Assembly (NCBI RefSeq): GCF_003058265.1
Contig: NZ_QBUK01000007.1
Span: 62,001 to 126,000, forward strand
DNA: 64,000 bases
From: Flagellimonas amoyensis
GTDB lineage: Bacteria > Bacteroidota > Bacteroidia > Flavobacteriales > Flavobacteriaceae
Direction: 5' to 3'
Shown here one piece after another: positions 1 to 7,977 of this stretch; position 1 is the stretch's first letter; each line of letters opens with the position of its first letter. A program made the translations under genes and the position numbers. The notes under the pieces are model-generated. The model had not been told where the DNA came from and did no database searches. It worked only from the letters and a program-made list of their open reading frames with translations.

Positions 1-1
1 A

Positions 2-277
2 GCCACAGTAGAAGTAACAGGCGTTTTGAATTATATTAGAGAAATTGATTTACCAAAAGATTGGAACGCAATTCCACGTCCAACTAGCACTCAAGAAATT
101 GGTACTGCATGGGCTAAATCCATGAATAGCCTTGGCCTTATGGTTCCTTCAGCAAGATTACCACTTTCAGCATATCCTAACGAACATAACTTATTAATCA
201 ATCCTCTTTCTTCAGATTTTGCAACCCATTTTAATGTGATAAAGGAAGAAAAGTTTATTTTTAATTTAGGATCTTAG
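2..277 (+). CDS. RES-domain toxin (NAD+-degrading family), C-terminal part only
   Basis: The reading frame is open from the window edge, so the gene starts outside. The visible 91 residues match the C-terminal half of RES domains: a W...P.P..TQ.IG..W segment, then LMVPSARLPLSAYPNEHNLL followed by INP. RES proteins are toxins of type II toxin-antitoxin pairs that consume NAD+, and are usually preceded by an Xre/MbcA-type antitoxin gene, which would lie left of the window. An internal TTG at 26 is a track start only; the frame continues upstream in phase, so I treat it as truncated by the window. It converges with the Cas12f-like operon. Family assignment is from motif recognition. Confidence 0.72.
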   Translation, partial: ATVEVTGVLNYIREIDLPKDWNAIPRPTSTQEIGTAWAKSMNSLGLMVPSARLPLSAYPNEHNLLINPLSSDFATHFNVIKEEKFIFNLGS

Positions 278-292
278 GTCTTAGACACACAG

Positions 293-318
293 TTATTTAG
301 CACGTGCTAACTAAATAA
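293..318. terminator. Inverted repeat between convergent genes
   Basis: TTATTTAG (293-300) and CTAAATAA (311-318) form a perfect 8-bp stem around a loop that itself contains CACGTG; an alternative pairing is the 14-base palindrome TTAGCACGTGCTAA. It lies between the end of the RES gene and the 3' region of the Cas12f-like operon, so a bidirectional terminator or guide-RNA 3' boundary is possible. There is no clean T-run, so an operator is an alternative. Confidence 0.35.
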
Positions 319-346
319 TCCAGTATAATTATCAAATAGCTTTCTT

Positions 347-440
347 AATTATAAGAGAGCCCACGCGTTGTATATGCTCTTGGCATTTAGTGAGTGTCAC
401 TGACCTCACCTTACGGGTGTACAAGTACCCTCGACCATTC
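347..440 (-). ncRNA. Putative guide RNA of the Cas12f-like protein
   Basis: This stretch begins just after the stop of the Cas12f-like gene, where TnpB omega-RNAs and Cas12f-like guides are encoded, and is rich in local pairing. Read on the minus strand: GGGT/ACCC hairpin (430-415), GTGAG/CTCAC stem (409-405 with 394-390), ATGC/GCAT hairpin (386-383 with 377-374), then UACAAC (372-367), which resembles the repeat end next to the guide in Cas12f RNAs. If the scaffold ends there, the guide would start at 366 and read GCGTGGGCTCTCTTATAATT. An AGAGC/GCTCT pairing across that boundary leaves the alternative that the guide starts further on, near 353. I found no matching target elsewhere in the window by eye. 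Boundaries are inference. Confidence 0.45.
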
Positions 441-443
441 TAT

Positions 444-1541
444 TCAATCAATAATTAATTCAAGACCAGCTTTCTTAGCTTTGTATTCTATTTTGGTAAT
501 CAAATCACAATAGCTCCAATTTCTCAATACAAATCCCTCTTCTTTAGCAATCTCAGTTTTTTCCTTCTGATTCAAAAGTATGAGGGTTCCCGCTCTATGT
601 TTAACGCAAAAATCAATCAACCTCCGGCTATAGACATGCAAACGGTTATGTACATATTTACGTTCCGTTTGCCCAAGCCTTTCAACTGCCTTTAATTTTC
701 TTTTTATGCCCTTACCCGACTTGGAATATGTTGCCCCAATCTTAGCCCGTCTGTGAGCCGATTGTATCGCCAGTCTTCGGTATAAAAATTCTTCCTTTGT
801 ACCAATGGTAAGCCTTGCCTCACCAATCTTTACAACAATAGGATATTCAAGGGACAGAGAAGCCTCTGCAATAATCTCAGCTCTTAAATCATTCCTTTCC
901 TTTTCAATTTCAAATACTGCCAATAAGAACACCTTGCCACCTTGAAGTTTTATATGTGAAGTGCACAGCTTGGTCTTGCCCTCCACTACCCGCTCCAACA
1001 ACGTCCGTTTATCCGTAAAATCCTTTCCCAAGTAGGTTTTAATGGGAATCCGAAATAAACGAAAGCAAAAGGCTTTTTTCTCATCGTTATAGGCTAATCC
1101 ACTCATACCCTCCAAGTCAAAGGGAAAGGCCATATCCCTTCTGAAATTTTTCAAAGAACGTTCACCATTCCAATACTCTGGTTGGTTCTTTTTGAAAGAG
1201 GAAATCAAGGCTTGGTTCAAATTGGACAGTACGTTTGTGGGGATTTCTCCTTTAAAACGGTCCGATACCACTCTATAGGTAGTGTTTATCCTAGAACGGT
1301 TAAGCATTCCTTGTTCATCTTTCTTTTCATCAGCCAATTTATATTTTACTCCCTCTGATAGATAAAAGAATTCCCTTATCATTTCCTGCACATAAAGGTG
1401 TGTCACTATTAGGTTGGCTGCCCTAAAGCATCTGTTCTGCCACTGGTACAGTTTATCCAAGGCCTCTTTTTTCTCTTCTTTGGTAGGGAGGTCGATTAGG
1501 AGTTGAATCTTTCGAGTCAGTTTTAGTGTTGACTTTTCCAT
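444..1541 (-). CDS. Nuclease-dead, C-terminally truncated Cas12f/TnpB-like RNA-guided protein
   Basis: The 365-residue protein has the TnpB/Cas12f layout: an N-terminal helical/wedge region, then a RuvC-like fold from about residue 230. The RuvC-I strand reads VVKIGEARL (236-244), where active enzymes have an Asp (GID.G); the RuvC-II strand reads LILLNQKE (320-327), without a clear catalytic Glu. The family-typical segment RKLKAVERLGQTERKYVHNR (281-300) and the NWSY...YKAKKAGLEL end are kept, but the protein stops there, before the zinc ribbon and the RuvC-III Asp. It should therefore bind guide RNA and DNA but not cut. It starts one base after the sigma-factor stop, implying translational coupling. 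This matches reported dCas12f proteins linked to sigma-E in Bacteroidota. A decayed TnpB is less likely because the frame is intact and the partner gene is kept. Confidence 0.85.
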   Translation of the reverse strand: MEKSTLKLTRKIQLLIDLPTKEEKKEALDKLYQWQNRCFRAANLIVTHLYVQEMIREFFYLSEGVKYKLADEKKDEQGMLNRSRINTTYRVVSDRFKGEIPTNVLSNLNQALISSFKKNQPEYWNGERSLKNFRRDMAFPFDLEGMSGLAYNDEKKAFCFRLFRIPIKTYLGKDFTDKRTLLERVVEGKTKLCTSHIKLQGGKVFLLAVFEIEKERNDLRAEIIAEASLSLEYPIVVKIGEARLTIGTKEEFLYRRLAIQSAHRRAKIGATYSKSGKGIKRKLKAVERLGQTERKYVHNRLHVYSRRLIDFCVKHRAGTLILLNQKEKTEIAKEEGFVLRNWSYCDLITKIEYKAKKAGLELIID

Positions 1542-1542
1542 G

Positions 1543-2337
1543 CTAGGCCGATTGCAATTGATGTTTTGCTTCCATTAGCCTATAGGCTATCATGAATTCC
1601 CGATGCACCTCCTTTTGGGAGAGATTAAGTTCATTGGCTATTTCGGAAAAGGAACACCTCAGTTCACAACGCATTTTAAGCACCTTTGTCTGTTCTGCGG
1701 TCATCTCGCCGGTAAACTTTATCTCATCCATATTGTTATTACTGGAATCGAGCTTATTGCCTCGATGAAGAATGGTTTTAATATCATCAATGGCTTCCTT
1801 TATCTCACTACAGGTTTCATTGATGCCTCTTCCCATTGCTATGGAAATAGCTTTATACTGGAAACCGTATTTCAAACACAGATTGATTACATGTCTTTTA
1901 CTGTCATCCAATAAGGGAAGGACGCGTTGGATACTTTCAAACTTCTCTTGTTCCCCTTCCTGTAGTTTAAAATTCTTATTGTCTTCCGCAGGGTCATACC
2001 CTACCATATAGTCTTGGTAATTCTCAAAACTCTCCAAGGAGTGGACTTTCCTAAAAAACCTATTCTTGGGGCGTGTATAGTATGAAATGCACTCCCTTTT
2101 CATAACAAACCGAAGGAAAAAATAAATGTGCTTGGGTGATTCCAAGCTGTCCCTACTCACCCACAACTTTAAGAATACATCTTGTACCAAAGTTTCCACA
2201 ACAAAACCATCATCAAGAAAGCTCTTTCCCAACCAGAAAATCTGTTTGTGATATTTGGTGTAGATTTCAGTAAAGGAAATAGCACAACCCTTTTTTAGGC
2301 GTTCATAGCATTCTTCTAGGGAATTTTGATTTTCCAT
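1543..2337 (-). CDS. ECF-type sigma factor partner of the Cas12f-like protein
   Basis: At 264 residues this is longer than a normal ECF sigma factor (about 170-200). A sigma-2-like region spans about residues 13-88 ([19 protein letters not shown], then [10 protein letters not shown], typical of the RNAP-binding helix). A first sigma-4-like helix-turn-helix lies at about 130-190 ([19 protein letters not shown]) and a second helix-turn-helix-like segment at about 211-262 ([20 protein letters not shown]). No anti-sigma gene is adjacent. It is first in the operon and is followed after one base by the Cas12f-like gene. In the reported RNA-guided transcription systems the sigma factor is recruited by dCas12f-guide RNA rather than by a promoter motif; the unusual C-terminus could be the docking part. 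That role is inference; the sigma assignment is from sequence. Confidence 0.8.
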   Translation of the reverse strand: MENQNSLEECYERLKKGCAISFTEIYTKYHKQIFWLGKSFLDDGFVVETLVQDVFLKLWVSRDSLESPKHIYFFLRFVMKRECISYYTRPKNRFFRKVHSLESFENYQDYMVGYDPAEDNKNFKLQEGEQEKFESIQRVLPLLDDSKRHVINLCLKYGFQYKAISIAMGRGINETCSEIKEAIDDIKTILHRGNKLDSSNNNMDEIKFTGEMTAEQTKVLKMRCELRCSFSEIANELNLSQKEVHREFMIAYRLMEAKHQLQSA

Positions 2338-2439
2338 TCATTTGTTTTTTGAGGTTCTCAGGTGTTGATGAACTTCTTATTCTTTGGTTTGGGATTTCTC
2401 CAAGCTGAAATTTTCGTTTAAATTAGTCGTGTTGAAAAA

Positions 2440-2491
2440 TGTAACCCACCACAACCGATTGTAAATTACCAGTATAAGGTTGTATTTTACC
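2440..2491. promoter_or_regulatory. Three phased TGTA-N4-ACC repeats in a divergent promoter region
   Basis: TGTAACCCACC (2440-2450), TGTAAATTACC (2460-2470) and TGTATTTTACC (2481-2491) share TGTA-N4-ACC at spacings of 20 and 21 bp, two helical turns. They lie in the 195-bp gap between the divergent sigma and XRE genes, so they are good candidates for the operator of the XRE protein controlling both directions. Confidence 0.45.
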
Positions 2492-2532
2492 AAAAGGGGG
2501 AAACAAAGGAATATTTTAAATATCTTTAAGTT

Positions 2533-2922
2533 ATGCCGACAGAGACAAAAACTAATCATATAGGACGAAAGATTGCCCGAATAAGAGAACTCCGGGGAAT
2601 GAAGCAAGAAACCCTAGCTGAGGAATTGGGAATCAGTCAGCAGAGTGTCTCAACCTTGGAAAAAAGCGAAATCATAGAGGATAAGAAACTTGAAGAAATC
2701 GCAAAGGCCTTAGGAGTAACTAAAGAAGGAATTGAGAATTTTTCCGAAGAATCTGTTTTAAACATTATTTCAAATTCTTTTCACGATCAATCAGCATTAA
2801 ATGCAATTTTAAATCAACCTACTTTTAATCCGATTGATAAAGTAGTTGAACTTTATGAACGTCTAGTTCAAGCAGAAAAAGACAAGGTTTCTTACTTGGA
2901 GCAGTTGCTGAAGGACAAATAA
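2533..2922 (+). CDS. XRE-family helix-turn-helix regulator
   Basis: A 129-residue protein with an N-terminal Cro/C1-type HTH (about residues 10-65: IARIRELRGMKQETLAEELG, then SQQSVSTLEK) and a C-terminal helix rich in charged residues (VVELYERLVQAEKDKVSYLE) likely for dimerisation. Such small XRE proteins are common on Bacteroidota mobile elements. It is divergent from the sigma/Cas12f-like operon and separated by the phased repeats at 2440-2491, so it probably represses its own promoter and perhaps that operon. No toxin gene follows directly, so an antitoxin role is not supported. Confidence 0.8.
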   Translation: MPTETKTNHIGRKIARIRELRGMKQETLAEELGISQQSVSTLEKSEIIEDKKLEEIAKALGVTKEGIENFSEESVLNIISNSFHDQSALNAILNQPTFNPIDKVVELYERLVQAEKDKVSYLEQLLKDK

Positions 2923-2932
2923 ATACCTCTTA

Positions 2933-2976
2933 ATAAATAGATTACTTCTTCTGGATAAATAGATTACTTCTTCTGG
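2933..2976. repeat. Two perfect tandem copies of a 22-bp unit
   Basis: The unit starting ATAAATAGATTACTTC and ending TTCTGG occurs at 2933-2954 and again at 2955-2976, just after the XRE stop codon. No further copy follows. The rest of the gap to 3357 is AT-rich and shows no gene. Confidence 0.8.
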
Positions 2977-3357
2977 AATAAAATGACATTTTGGCCCCTA
3001 AGGAGTTAACAGATGTAGTTGCATTTCTGAAACTTGCATCTTGATGAATCAAACTATACGATAAAGAATGCCCCCTTACATCGGCTTTATTCATATATTG
3101 GATGTATATAAGTGCCTTTTACATCTACATAAAAGTTGTGTGTAATACGGACAAAACATTTAGAATGAACATCAAAATGCAAAAAAAAGTCTTTAAAAAG
3201 ACCAATTACTTATACGGATTAAAATAACATAAAAAAGGGCGAGGCTTCATCACGGGCATTTGGATTTAAGAATTACCTTTTTTGTAGTCAGACTTACTCA
3301 TTTTCTTATTCAACAAAGCATGTAAAAGAGTATGATTAGAGTCCTCTGTCATTCATT

Positions 3358-3365
3358 TATATTTG
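3358..3365 (+). promoter_or_regulatory. Bacteroidota -7 promoter box
   Basis: TATATTTG fits the TAnnTTTG -7 element of Bacteroidota and lies 20 bp before the ATG of the DUF262 gene. A clear -33 element was not found at the usual distance. Confidence 0.45.
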
Positions 3366-3384
3366 CGAATCATATTAATTTATT

Positions 3385-5676
3385 ATGGACCTGAAGGATT
3401 ACAATATTCAAGAAGTATTTCAAAAATTGATTAAAATTGAACCAAAGGTAATGGCCATTGAAACAATGTTTAACAACCAGCGCAGATTGGAGAAAACAAA
3501 CTATGCCCCACCATATCAAAGAAATTACGTTTGGGATAATGAGAAGGCCACTTTTTTTCTAGAAAGTATTATACTCGGAACAGAAATACCTCCTTTAATT
3601 TTTTTCAAAACAGATGAAAAAATTGAGGTTATCGATGGTCGACAAAGATATGAGACAATTTATAATTTTGTCCGTCAAAACTCAAAACAAAAATTGACCC
3701 CAAGCGGACTTTGGAAATTTAATGACCTTAAAAACAAGAAATTCAATGATTTAAATAAATCTATCAAAGATGTTTTTTGGGACACCAAACTTAGACTTAT
3801 TGAATTCAGTTTTATCGATGAGAATGAATCAATTCAATACGAAGAAATTGTTAAACGCGAGGTCTTTAAAAGATATAATTCTGGGATAACACCTTTAAGA
3901 GCAACAGAAGTGGATAAGGCCAAATATCTAGATAATAACCTTAATTCACATTTTAAACAAAACATTCTTTCGGACAGAATTGTTCTAGATGATTTGAAAC
4001 AAATTTTCCACTATGACAAAGTGGATATCGAAATTATTCTTAAAGAGATTCGCAAAATAATCGTATTGGACAATATTCCAATAAAGTATTACTCCACAAA
4101 AAAGGATATAATAATAAATAAGTTTTATGATTTCTTATACGGAGATTCAGAAGTAGATGTGGCATTCATTTATCTTAACTTTTTGAAAAAAATAGGATAT
4201 ATAGACAATATTCTTCGAAAGCTCAAAAATGTAGAAACGAATCGACTAATGGTAGAATGCCTTTATTGGGCTATTTCTGTATTAGAAAAAGAAGGGATTG
4301 AACTAGATTTAGTATTCTCAAAACTCAAGGAAAAGGAAAGCGAATTGGTGAACTTTATAGAAGAGAAAGTAAACATCTATACTATCGAAAGGAACTCCTT
4401 TGCTCCGCAAATTATTGAGCGATATTCTACTACAGCTGACTTTTTTTCAGAACTCTTTGTAATTGATTACGAAAATTATATTAACAATAATCAGGAGTTT
4501 AAAGATGAAAATAAAAAAATCGATAAAATGGAAATTACAGATTCATCGATTTTGGGCAAGTTTGAAAGTTTGAGACTAAACAAACCAGATGCATCATCTA
4601 TTACAATCGATGATATTTGCCGTCAAATGCAGAGAAACCGTTTTTTGGTTAGGCCACCATACCAAAGGAACGAAGTGATTAACACGAGTAAATCTTCTGC
4701 TATTATTGAAAGTATTATACTAGGCATTAAATTACCTCCTATTTTCATCTATAAAAGACTTGACGGAGTATCTGAGGTAATCGATGGTCAACAAAGGCTT
4801 TTATCAATTATTGGGTTCATTGGTAAAAATTATATCGATGAAAAAAATAGGCAACAACTTTCAAAAAAAAATAAATTTAAGCTAAATCTCAAAAACGGCA
4901 TACTCAAAGATTTAGATAGAATAAGCTTTGCCAATTTACCAGAGAAAGTTAGGAGTAAGATTATGGACTATGATTTATGGATTATAGAAATTAACCAAAA
5001 GAATAATCCTGAGTTCGAGCCAATAGATTTGTATCTCCGATTAAATACAAAACCTTTTCCCATAAAAGAGAATACATTCGAAATGTGGAATTCTTATGTA
5101 CAACGTAACACTATAGATAGCATAAAGACTTTGCAAAAAGCTCATAATGAATGGTTCTATTTGAGGAAAAATAATCGAAGGATGAACAATGAAGACCTTG
5201 TTACGAGTTTAATTTACCTAAATTTTAAAAACTCAAATTCGTATCGAAATCTAAACAAGATTTATTCATTTCTAGATATATATAAAACCGGCGAAAGGAT
5301 TGGTATAAGGATAAAATCTAAAAATGATATTACATCTATTTTAGAATCGAATGAACAGATAGTGCCCTTTAAAAATGCTGTAGAAAGTTTTTTTGATAAT
5401 TTCATTCTAGTCCTAAAAAATCTTCTTGATAAGGAAGAATTTGCTGAGTTAAGTAATGAGCTTGATTATTTAATCGATGGAGCCAATCGAAGAACCGCTA
5501 AAAATTTCTACGCTCTTTGGTTACTTATTGCAAATTCAAAGCCAGAGCAATTATATTTAAACAAATCTGAAACAAAGTCAGACATACAGAAAATAATACG
5601 AATGACTAATGAAATTGACTCAAAAAAAGCTTTTGAGAATCATATAGTAGAGTTTTGGGAAAAATATAATATATGA
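3385..5676 (+). CDS. Tandem DUF262-domain protein (GmrSD/ParB-like fold), candidate defence effector
   Basis: A 763-residue protein carrying the DUF262 N-terminal module twice: APPYQRNYVW (41-50) with VIDGRQRYE (82-90), and PPYQRNEV (about 424-431) with VIDGQQRLL (about 465-473). The DGQQR-type motif is the signature of the DUF262 ParB/sulfiredoxin-like fold found in the GmrS part of the GmrSD restriction enzyme and in several anti-phage proteins. No HNH (DUF1524) motif was recognised after either module, so nuclease activity may come from the partner. The stop overlaps the start of the PIN-like gene by four bases (ATGA), showing translational coupling. It lies among mobile-element genes, typical for defence cargo. 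Function is inference. Confidence 0.75.
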   Translation: MDLKDYNIQEVFQKLIKIEPKVMAIETMFNNQRRLEKTNYAPPYQRNYVWDNEKATFFLESIILGTEIPPLIFFKTDEKIEVIDGRQRYETIYNFVRQNSKQKLTPSGLWKFNDLKNKKFNDLNKSIKDVFWDTKLRLIEFSFIDENESIQYEEIVKREVFKRYNSGITPLRATEVDKAKYLDNNLNSHFKQNILSDRIVLDDLKQIFHYDKVDIEIILKEIRKIIVLDNIPIKYYSTKKDIIINKFYDFLYGDSEVDVAFIYLNFLKKIGYIDNILRKLKNVETNRLMVECLYWAISVLEKEGIELDLVFSKLKEKESELVNFIEEKVNIYTIERNSFAPQIIERYSTTADFFSELFVIDYENYINNNQEFKDENKKIDKMEITDSSILGKFESLRLNKPDASSITIDDICRQMQRNRFLVRPPYQRNEVINTSKSSAIIESIILGIKLPPIFIYKRLDGVSEVIDGQQRLLSIIGFIGKNYIDEKNRQQLSKKNKFKLNLKNGILKDLDRISFANLPEKVRSKIMDYDLWIIEINQKNNPEFEPIDLYLRLNTKPFPIKENTFEMWNSYVQRNTIDSIKTLQKAHNEWFYLRKNNRRMNNEDLVTSLIYLNFKNSNSYRNLNKIYSFLDIYKTGERIGIRIKSKNDITSILESNEQIVPFKNAVESFFDNFILVLKNLLDKEEFAELSNELDYLIDGANRRTAKNFYALWLLIANSKPEQLYLNKSETKSDIQKIIRMTNEIDSKKAFENHIVEFWEKYNI

Positions 5677-6746
5677 AAAACATTTATAAAGAGTTTTACC
5701 CTCTTTCTGAGGCACAAACCAAAAAATTGTTCTTAAACTCAATCTTTGTTTTAGATACCAACGTCCTTCTAAATTTCTATAGATATTCCACAAATACTGT
5801 AAAAAATTATATTGATGCACTGTCCTCTATTAAAAATAAGTTATGGCTACCGTACCAAGTTGGACATGAATTCCATAGGAATAGAGTTAATGAGATATAT
5901 AATCAGTGTAAAATTTATAATGAATCGATAAAGGAGCTGAATTTGATTCGAGAAAAATTTACCAATGTCCATCGAAACCCATTTTTGGATGAAAAGCATA
6001 TTGATAATCTTGACAAGATTATTGAGGAATTGACTGCAACTAAGAATTATTTTGAGAATTTACCTCAGAATGACAAGATGCTAAAAGAAATCGAAATTCT
6101 TTTCAACAAAAGAACGTCGACAAGTCTTTTGCCAGAGGAACTTCAATTAATTTATACTGAAGGAGCAAAGAGATTTAAAAACAACGTCCCTCCTGGTTAT
6201 ATGGATGAAAAACAGAAACCGGAGGAACATAGAAAATATGGAGATTTGATAATATGGAAGGAAATCATAAAAATAGCAAAAGAGAAAAAGCAGAATATAA
6301 TTTTTGTAACCTCTGAAAAAAAAGAAGACTGGTGGAGCGTTATTAATGGCAAGTTAATTGGTCCAAGACCGGAGCTGAGAAGAGAATTTTTTCAATTGGC
6401 GGATAGACAGTATTACTCTTATCAGCCATTTAGGTTTTTAGAATTGATAAAGAAGTATTTTGATTTACAATTGGATATTGAAACAATACGCGAAGTTAAA
6501 GAGGTAAATAATTCAGTTAAGACTAGTAGTGTAGCATACTCCTATCCTGTTATAATAGAAAGTTTATCCGTTATACCTGCCTTTACAAAAGAGCTGGAAT
6601 CTTTTGGATATGATATTGCTGTTGAAGTTTATAGAGATGATTACCACGAGGTAAAAGTTAATCTACCTGAAATACCTGACTTAAAGAGAAAATTTGAAGA
6701 TCGGCTGAGTTCGACTTTAATAAAATATCCAATTTACCTTGTTTAA
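5673..6746 (+). CDS. PIN-like domain protein, partner of the DUF262 protein
   Basis: A 357-residue protein opening with a PIN-type nuclease core: FVLDTNVLLNFYR with Asp28, GHEFHRNR with Glu66, a conserved GDLIIW with Asp191, and IIFVTSEKKEDWW with Asp219, the acidic set expected of a metal-dependent ribonuclease. It resembles the PIN_8 (PIN-like) family. The C-terminal 100 residues are not recognised. The gene overlaps the DUF262 gene by four bases, so both are made together. A two-gene sensor/nuclease defence system is the best guess; a toxin-antitoxin pair is less likely since both proteins are large. Confidence 0.7.
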   Translation: MKNIYKEFYPLSEAQTKKLFLNSIFVLDTNVLLNFYRYSTNTVKNYIDALSSIKNKLWLPYQVGHEFHRNRVNEIYNQCKIYNESIKELNLIREKFTNVHRNPFLDEKHIDNLDKIIEELTATKNYFENLPQNDKMLKEIEILFNKRTSTSLLPEELQLIYTEGAKRFKNNVPPGYMDEKQKPEEHRKYGDLIIWKEIIKIAKEKKQNIIFVTSEKKEDWWSVINGKLIGPRPELRREFFQLADRQYYSYQPFRFLELIKKYFDLQLDIETIREVKEVNNSVKTSSVAYSYPVIIESLSVIPAFTKELESFGYDIAVEVYRDDYHEVKVNLPEIPDLKRKFEDRLSSTLIKYPIYLV

Positions 6747-6872
6747 AATCTGGAAGTAAATAAAAGTAAATGTATAAGGAAGTATTAATATGTGTAGACT
6801 CCCTTAAAACCGAACTTTTTAAAAGTAGAATAACAAAGACCCCAAATCTTACCCCAACTTTTGCGCATGGAT

Positions 6873-6928
6873 CCTATCGGGTTTTTGTAGTGTTCCGGTA
6901 GATAAGCGTGAAGCAAAAACCCGATAGG
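6873..6928. repeat. Perfect 15-bp inverted repeat between PIN-like gene and relaxase
   Basis: CCTATCGGGTTTTTG (6873-6887) and CAAAAACCCGATAGG (6914-6928) pair perfectly around a 26-nt loop. It sits between two convergent genes, so a bidirectional terminator is simplest. Proximity to the relaxase also makes it an oriT candidate. Confidence 0.6.
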
Positions 6929-6949
6929 GCGCAACCTACTTTTTGAATT

Positions 6950-7972
6950 TCAGTAGCCCATATCCTCACCCGTACCCCTAGCCTTATCAATGCCCCTTCC
7001 AAGAGCCTTGATGATCTTGGCAGCCATCTGTACTTTATTGGTTGGTATACTGGGAGCTTTGACTCCCATCGTTTTAAGTAGTTTAAAGGCCATGTCCTTT
7101 TCCTTGGTGGGCAGTCCCATCACCTTGGCAAAGAACTTTCCCGGTTCCTTGGCATGGGCCTTTCTCCCAACATAGGATTCCACATAGTTCCTTTTGAACC
7201 CTGTTGTTCTATCAAAGGTCTTCTCCGCTGCTTGGTAAAAACTGTCCCTATCAAATCCCCTCTTGACCGTCTTTCCGTTCAGTTCCACTTCGGATGCCTT
7301 ATGCTTGGCCATGGGTGAAAGCGTATAGGTGTTCGTTACATCCCTTCTACTGACAATGATATGGATATGCGTCTGTAGCCCCTCTTTTTGCATACCCGCC
7401 GCCACCAATTGTCCGCTCTGTTTGTGTGGTGCCAATCTTTCCTGCTCTTTGATTCTTTTTTCAAGCTCTTTGACATTCCCGATGGACTCGCCCCGTTCCA
7501 CTTTCCTTATCTCGTTCCTGAGCCTTGCTATCTCGCCACGGTAGGGAGCATTCTCCTGAACCTGTTTGTCAAAGCCCCTATAGGTGCGCTCATGTTCTAT
7601 TTTGGCGTAATATTTCAGGTTTTCGGCCATTACCTCTTGGTTACGGTGGAAACTCTTGGCATAGTCCTCCATAAGCTTCCTTGTGTATTCCCTTAGCAGG
7701 TTCGGATCATTACCGATGGCCTTCAGTTCCCTTTTATTGGGACTGACCACGATGGAATAGAATTTTGGGTCTTTCTGCCTAAGTTTGGCCGTATTGGCAT
7801 CTATTTCATCGACGACCGTTTGAGGGCTTACGCTGTCGTTCTCTTGGTCAAAAAATTCCTCCATTTGTTCGGGCAACCTATCCTCGTTTTCCTTTTCCAG
7901 ATAGTCCACATAGTTCCCTACACTGGAGTGGTAGGTACTGCCCATTTTCTGTGCTGAGATGGTAAGGTACAT
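6950..7972 (-). CDS. DUF5712-type relaxase (MobB-like)
   Basis: The 340-residue protein has the THIHIIVSRRD segment (201-211) with paired His202/His204, the metal-binding HxH typical of relaxase HUH-like active sites, and resembles DUF5712/MobB proteins of Bacteroidota conjugative elements. An upstream FYSIVVSPNKREL strand (71-83) fits the other core strand. A charged coiled-coil-like stretch (140-180) separates them. It would nick oriT to start transfer. It lies six bases downstream of the BfmA-type gene in one operon, as usual for such mobilisation pairs. The candidate tyrosine for covalent attachment was not assigned. Confidence 0.75.
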   Translation of the reverse strand: MYLTISAQKMGSTYHSSVGNYVDYLEKENEDRLPEQMEEFFDQENDSVSPQTVVDEIDANTAKLRQKDPKFYSIVVSPNKRELKAIGNDPNLLREYTRKLMEDYAKSFHRNQEVMAENLKYYAKIEHERTYRGFDKQVQENAPYRGEIARLRNEIRKVERGESIGNVKELEKRIKEQERLAPHKQSGQLVAAGMQKEGLQTHIHIIVSRRDVTNTYTLSPMAKHKASEVELNGKTVKRGFDRDSFYQAAEKTFDRTTGFKRNYVESYVGRKAHAKEPGKFFAKVMGLPTKEKDMAFKLLKTMGVKAPSIPTNKVQMAAKIIKALGRGIDKARGTGEDMGY

Positions 7973-7977
7973 GAGCG

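Noticed and set aside
444..1541. Active IS200/IS605 or IS607 transposon with TnpB nuclease
   Set aside because: No TnpA gene, no transposon ends were recognised, catalytic residues and the zinc ribbon are missing, and the gene is coupled to a sigma factor.
2933..2976. CRISPR array
   Set aside because: Only two directly abutting 22-bp copies without spacers.
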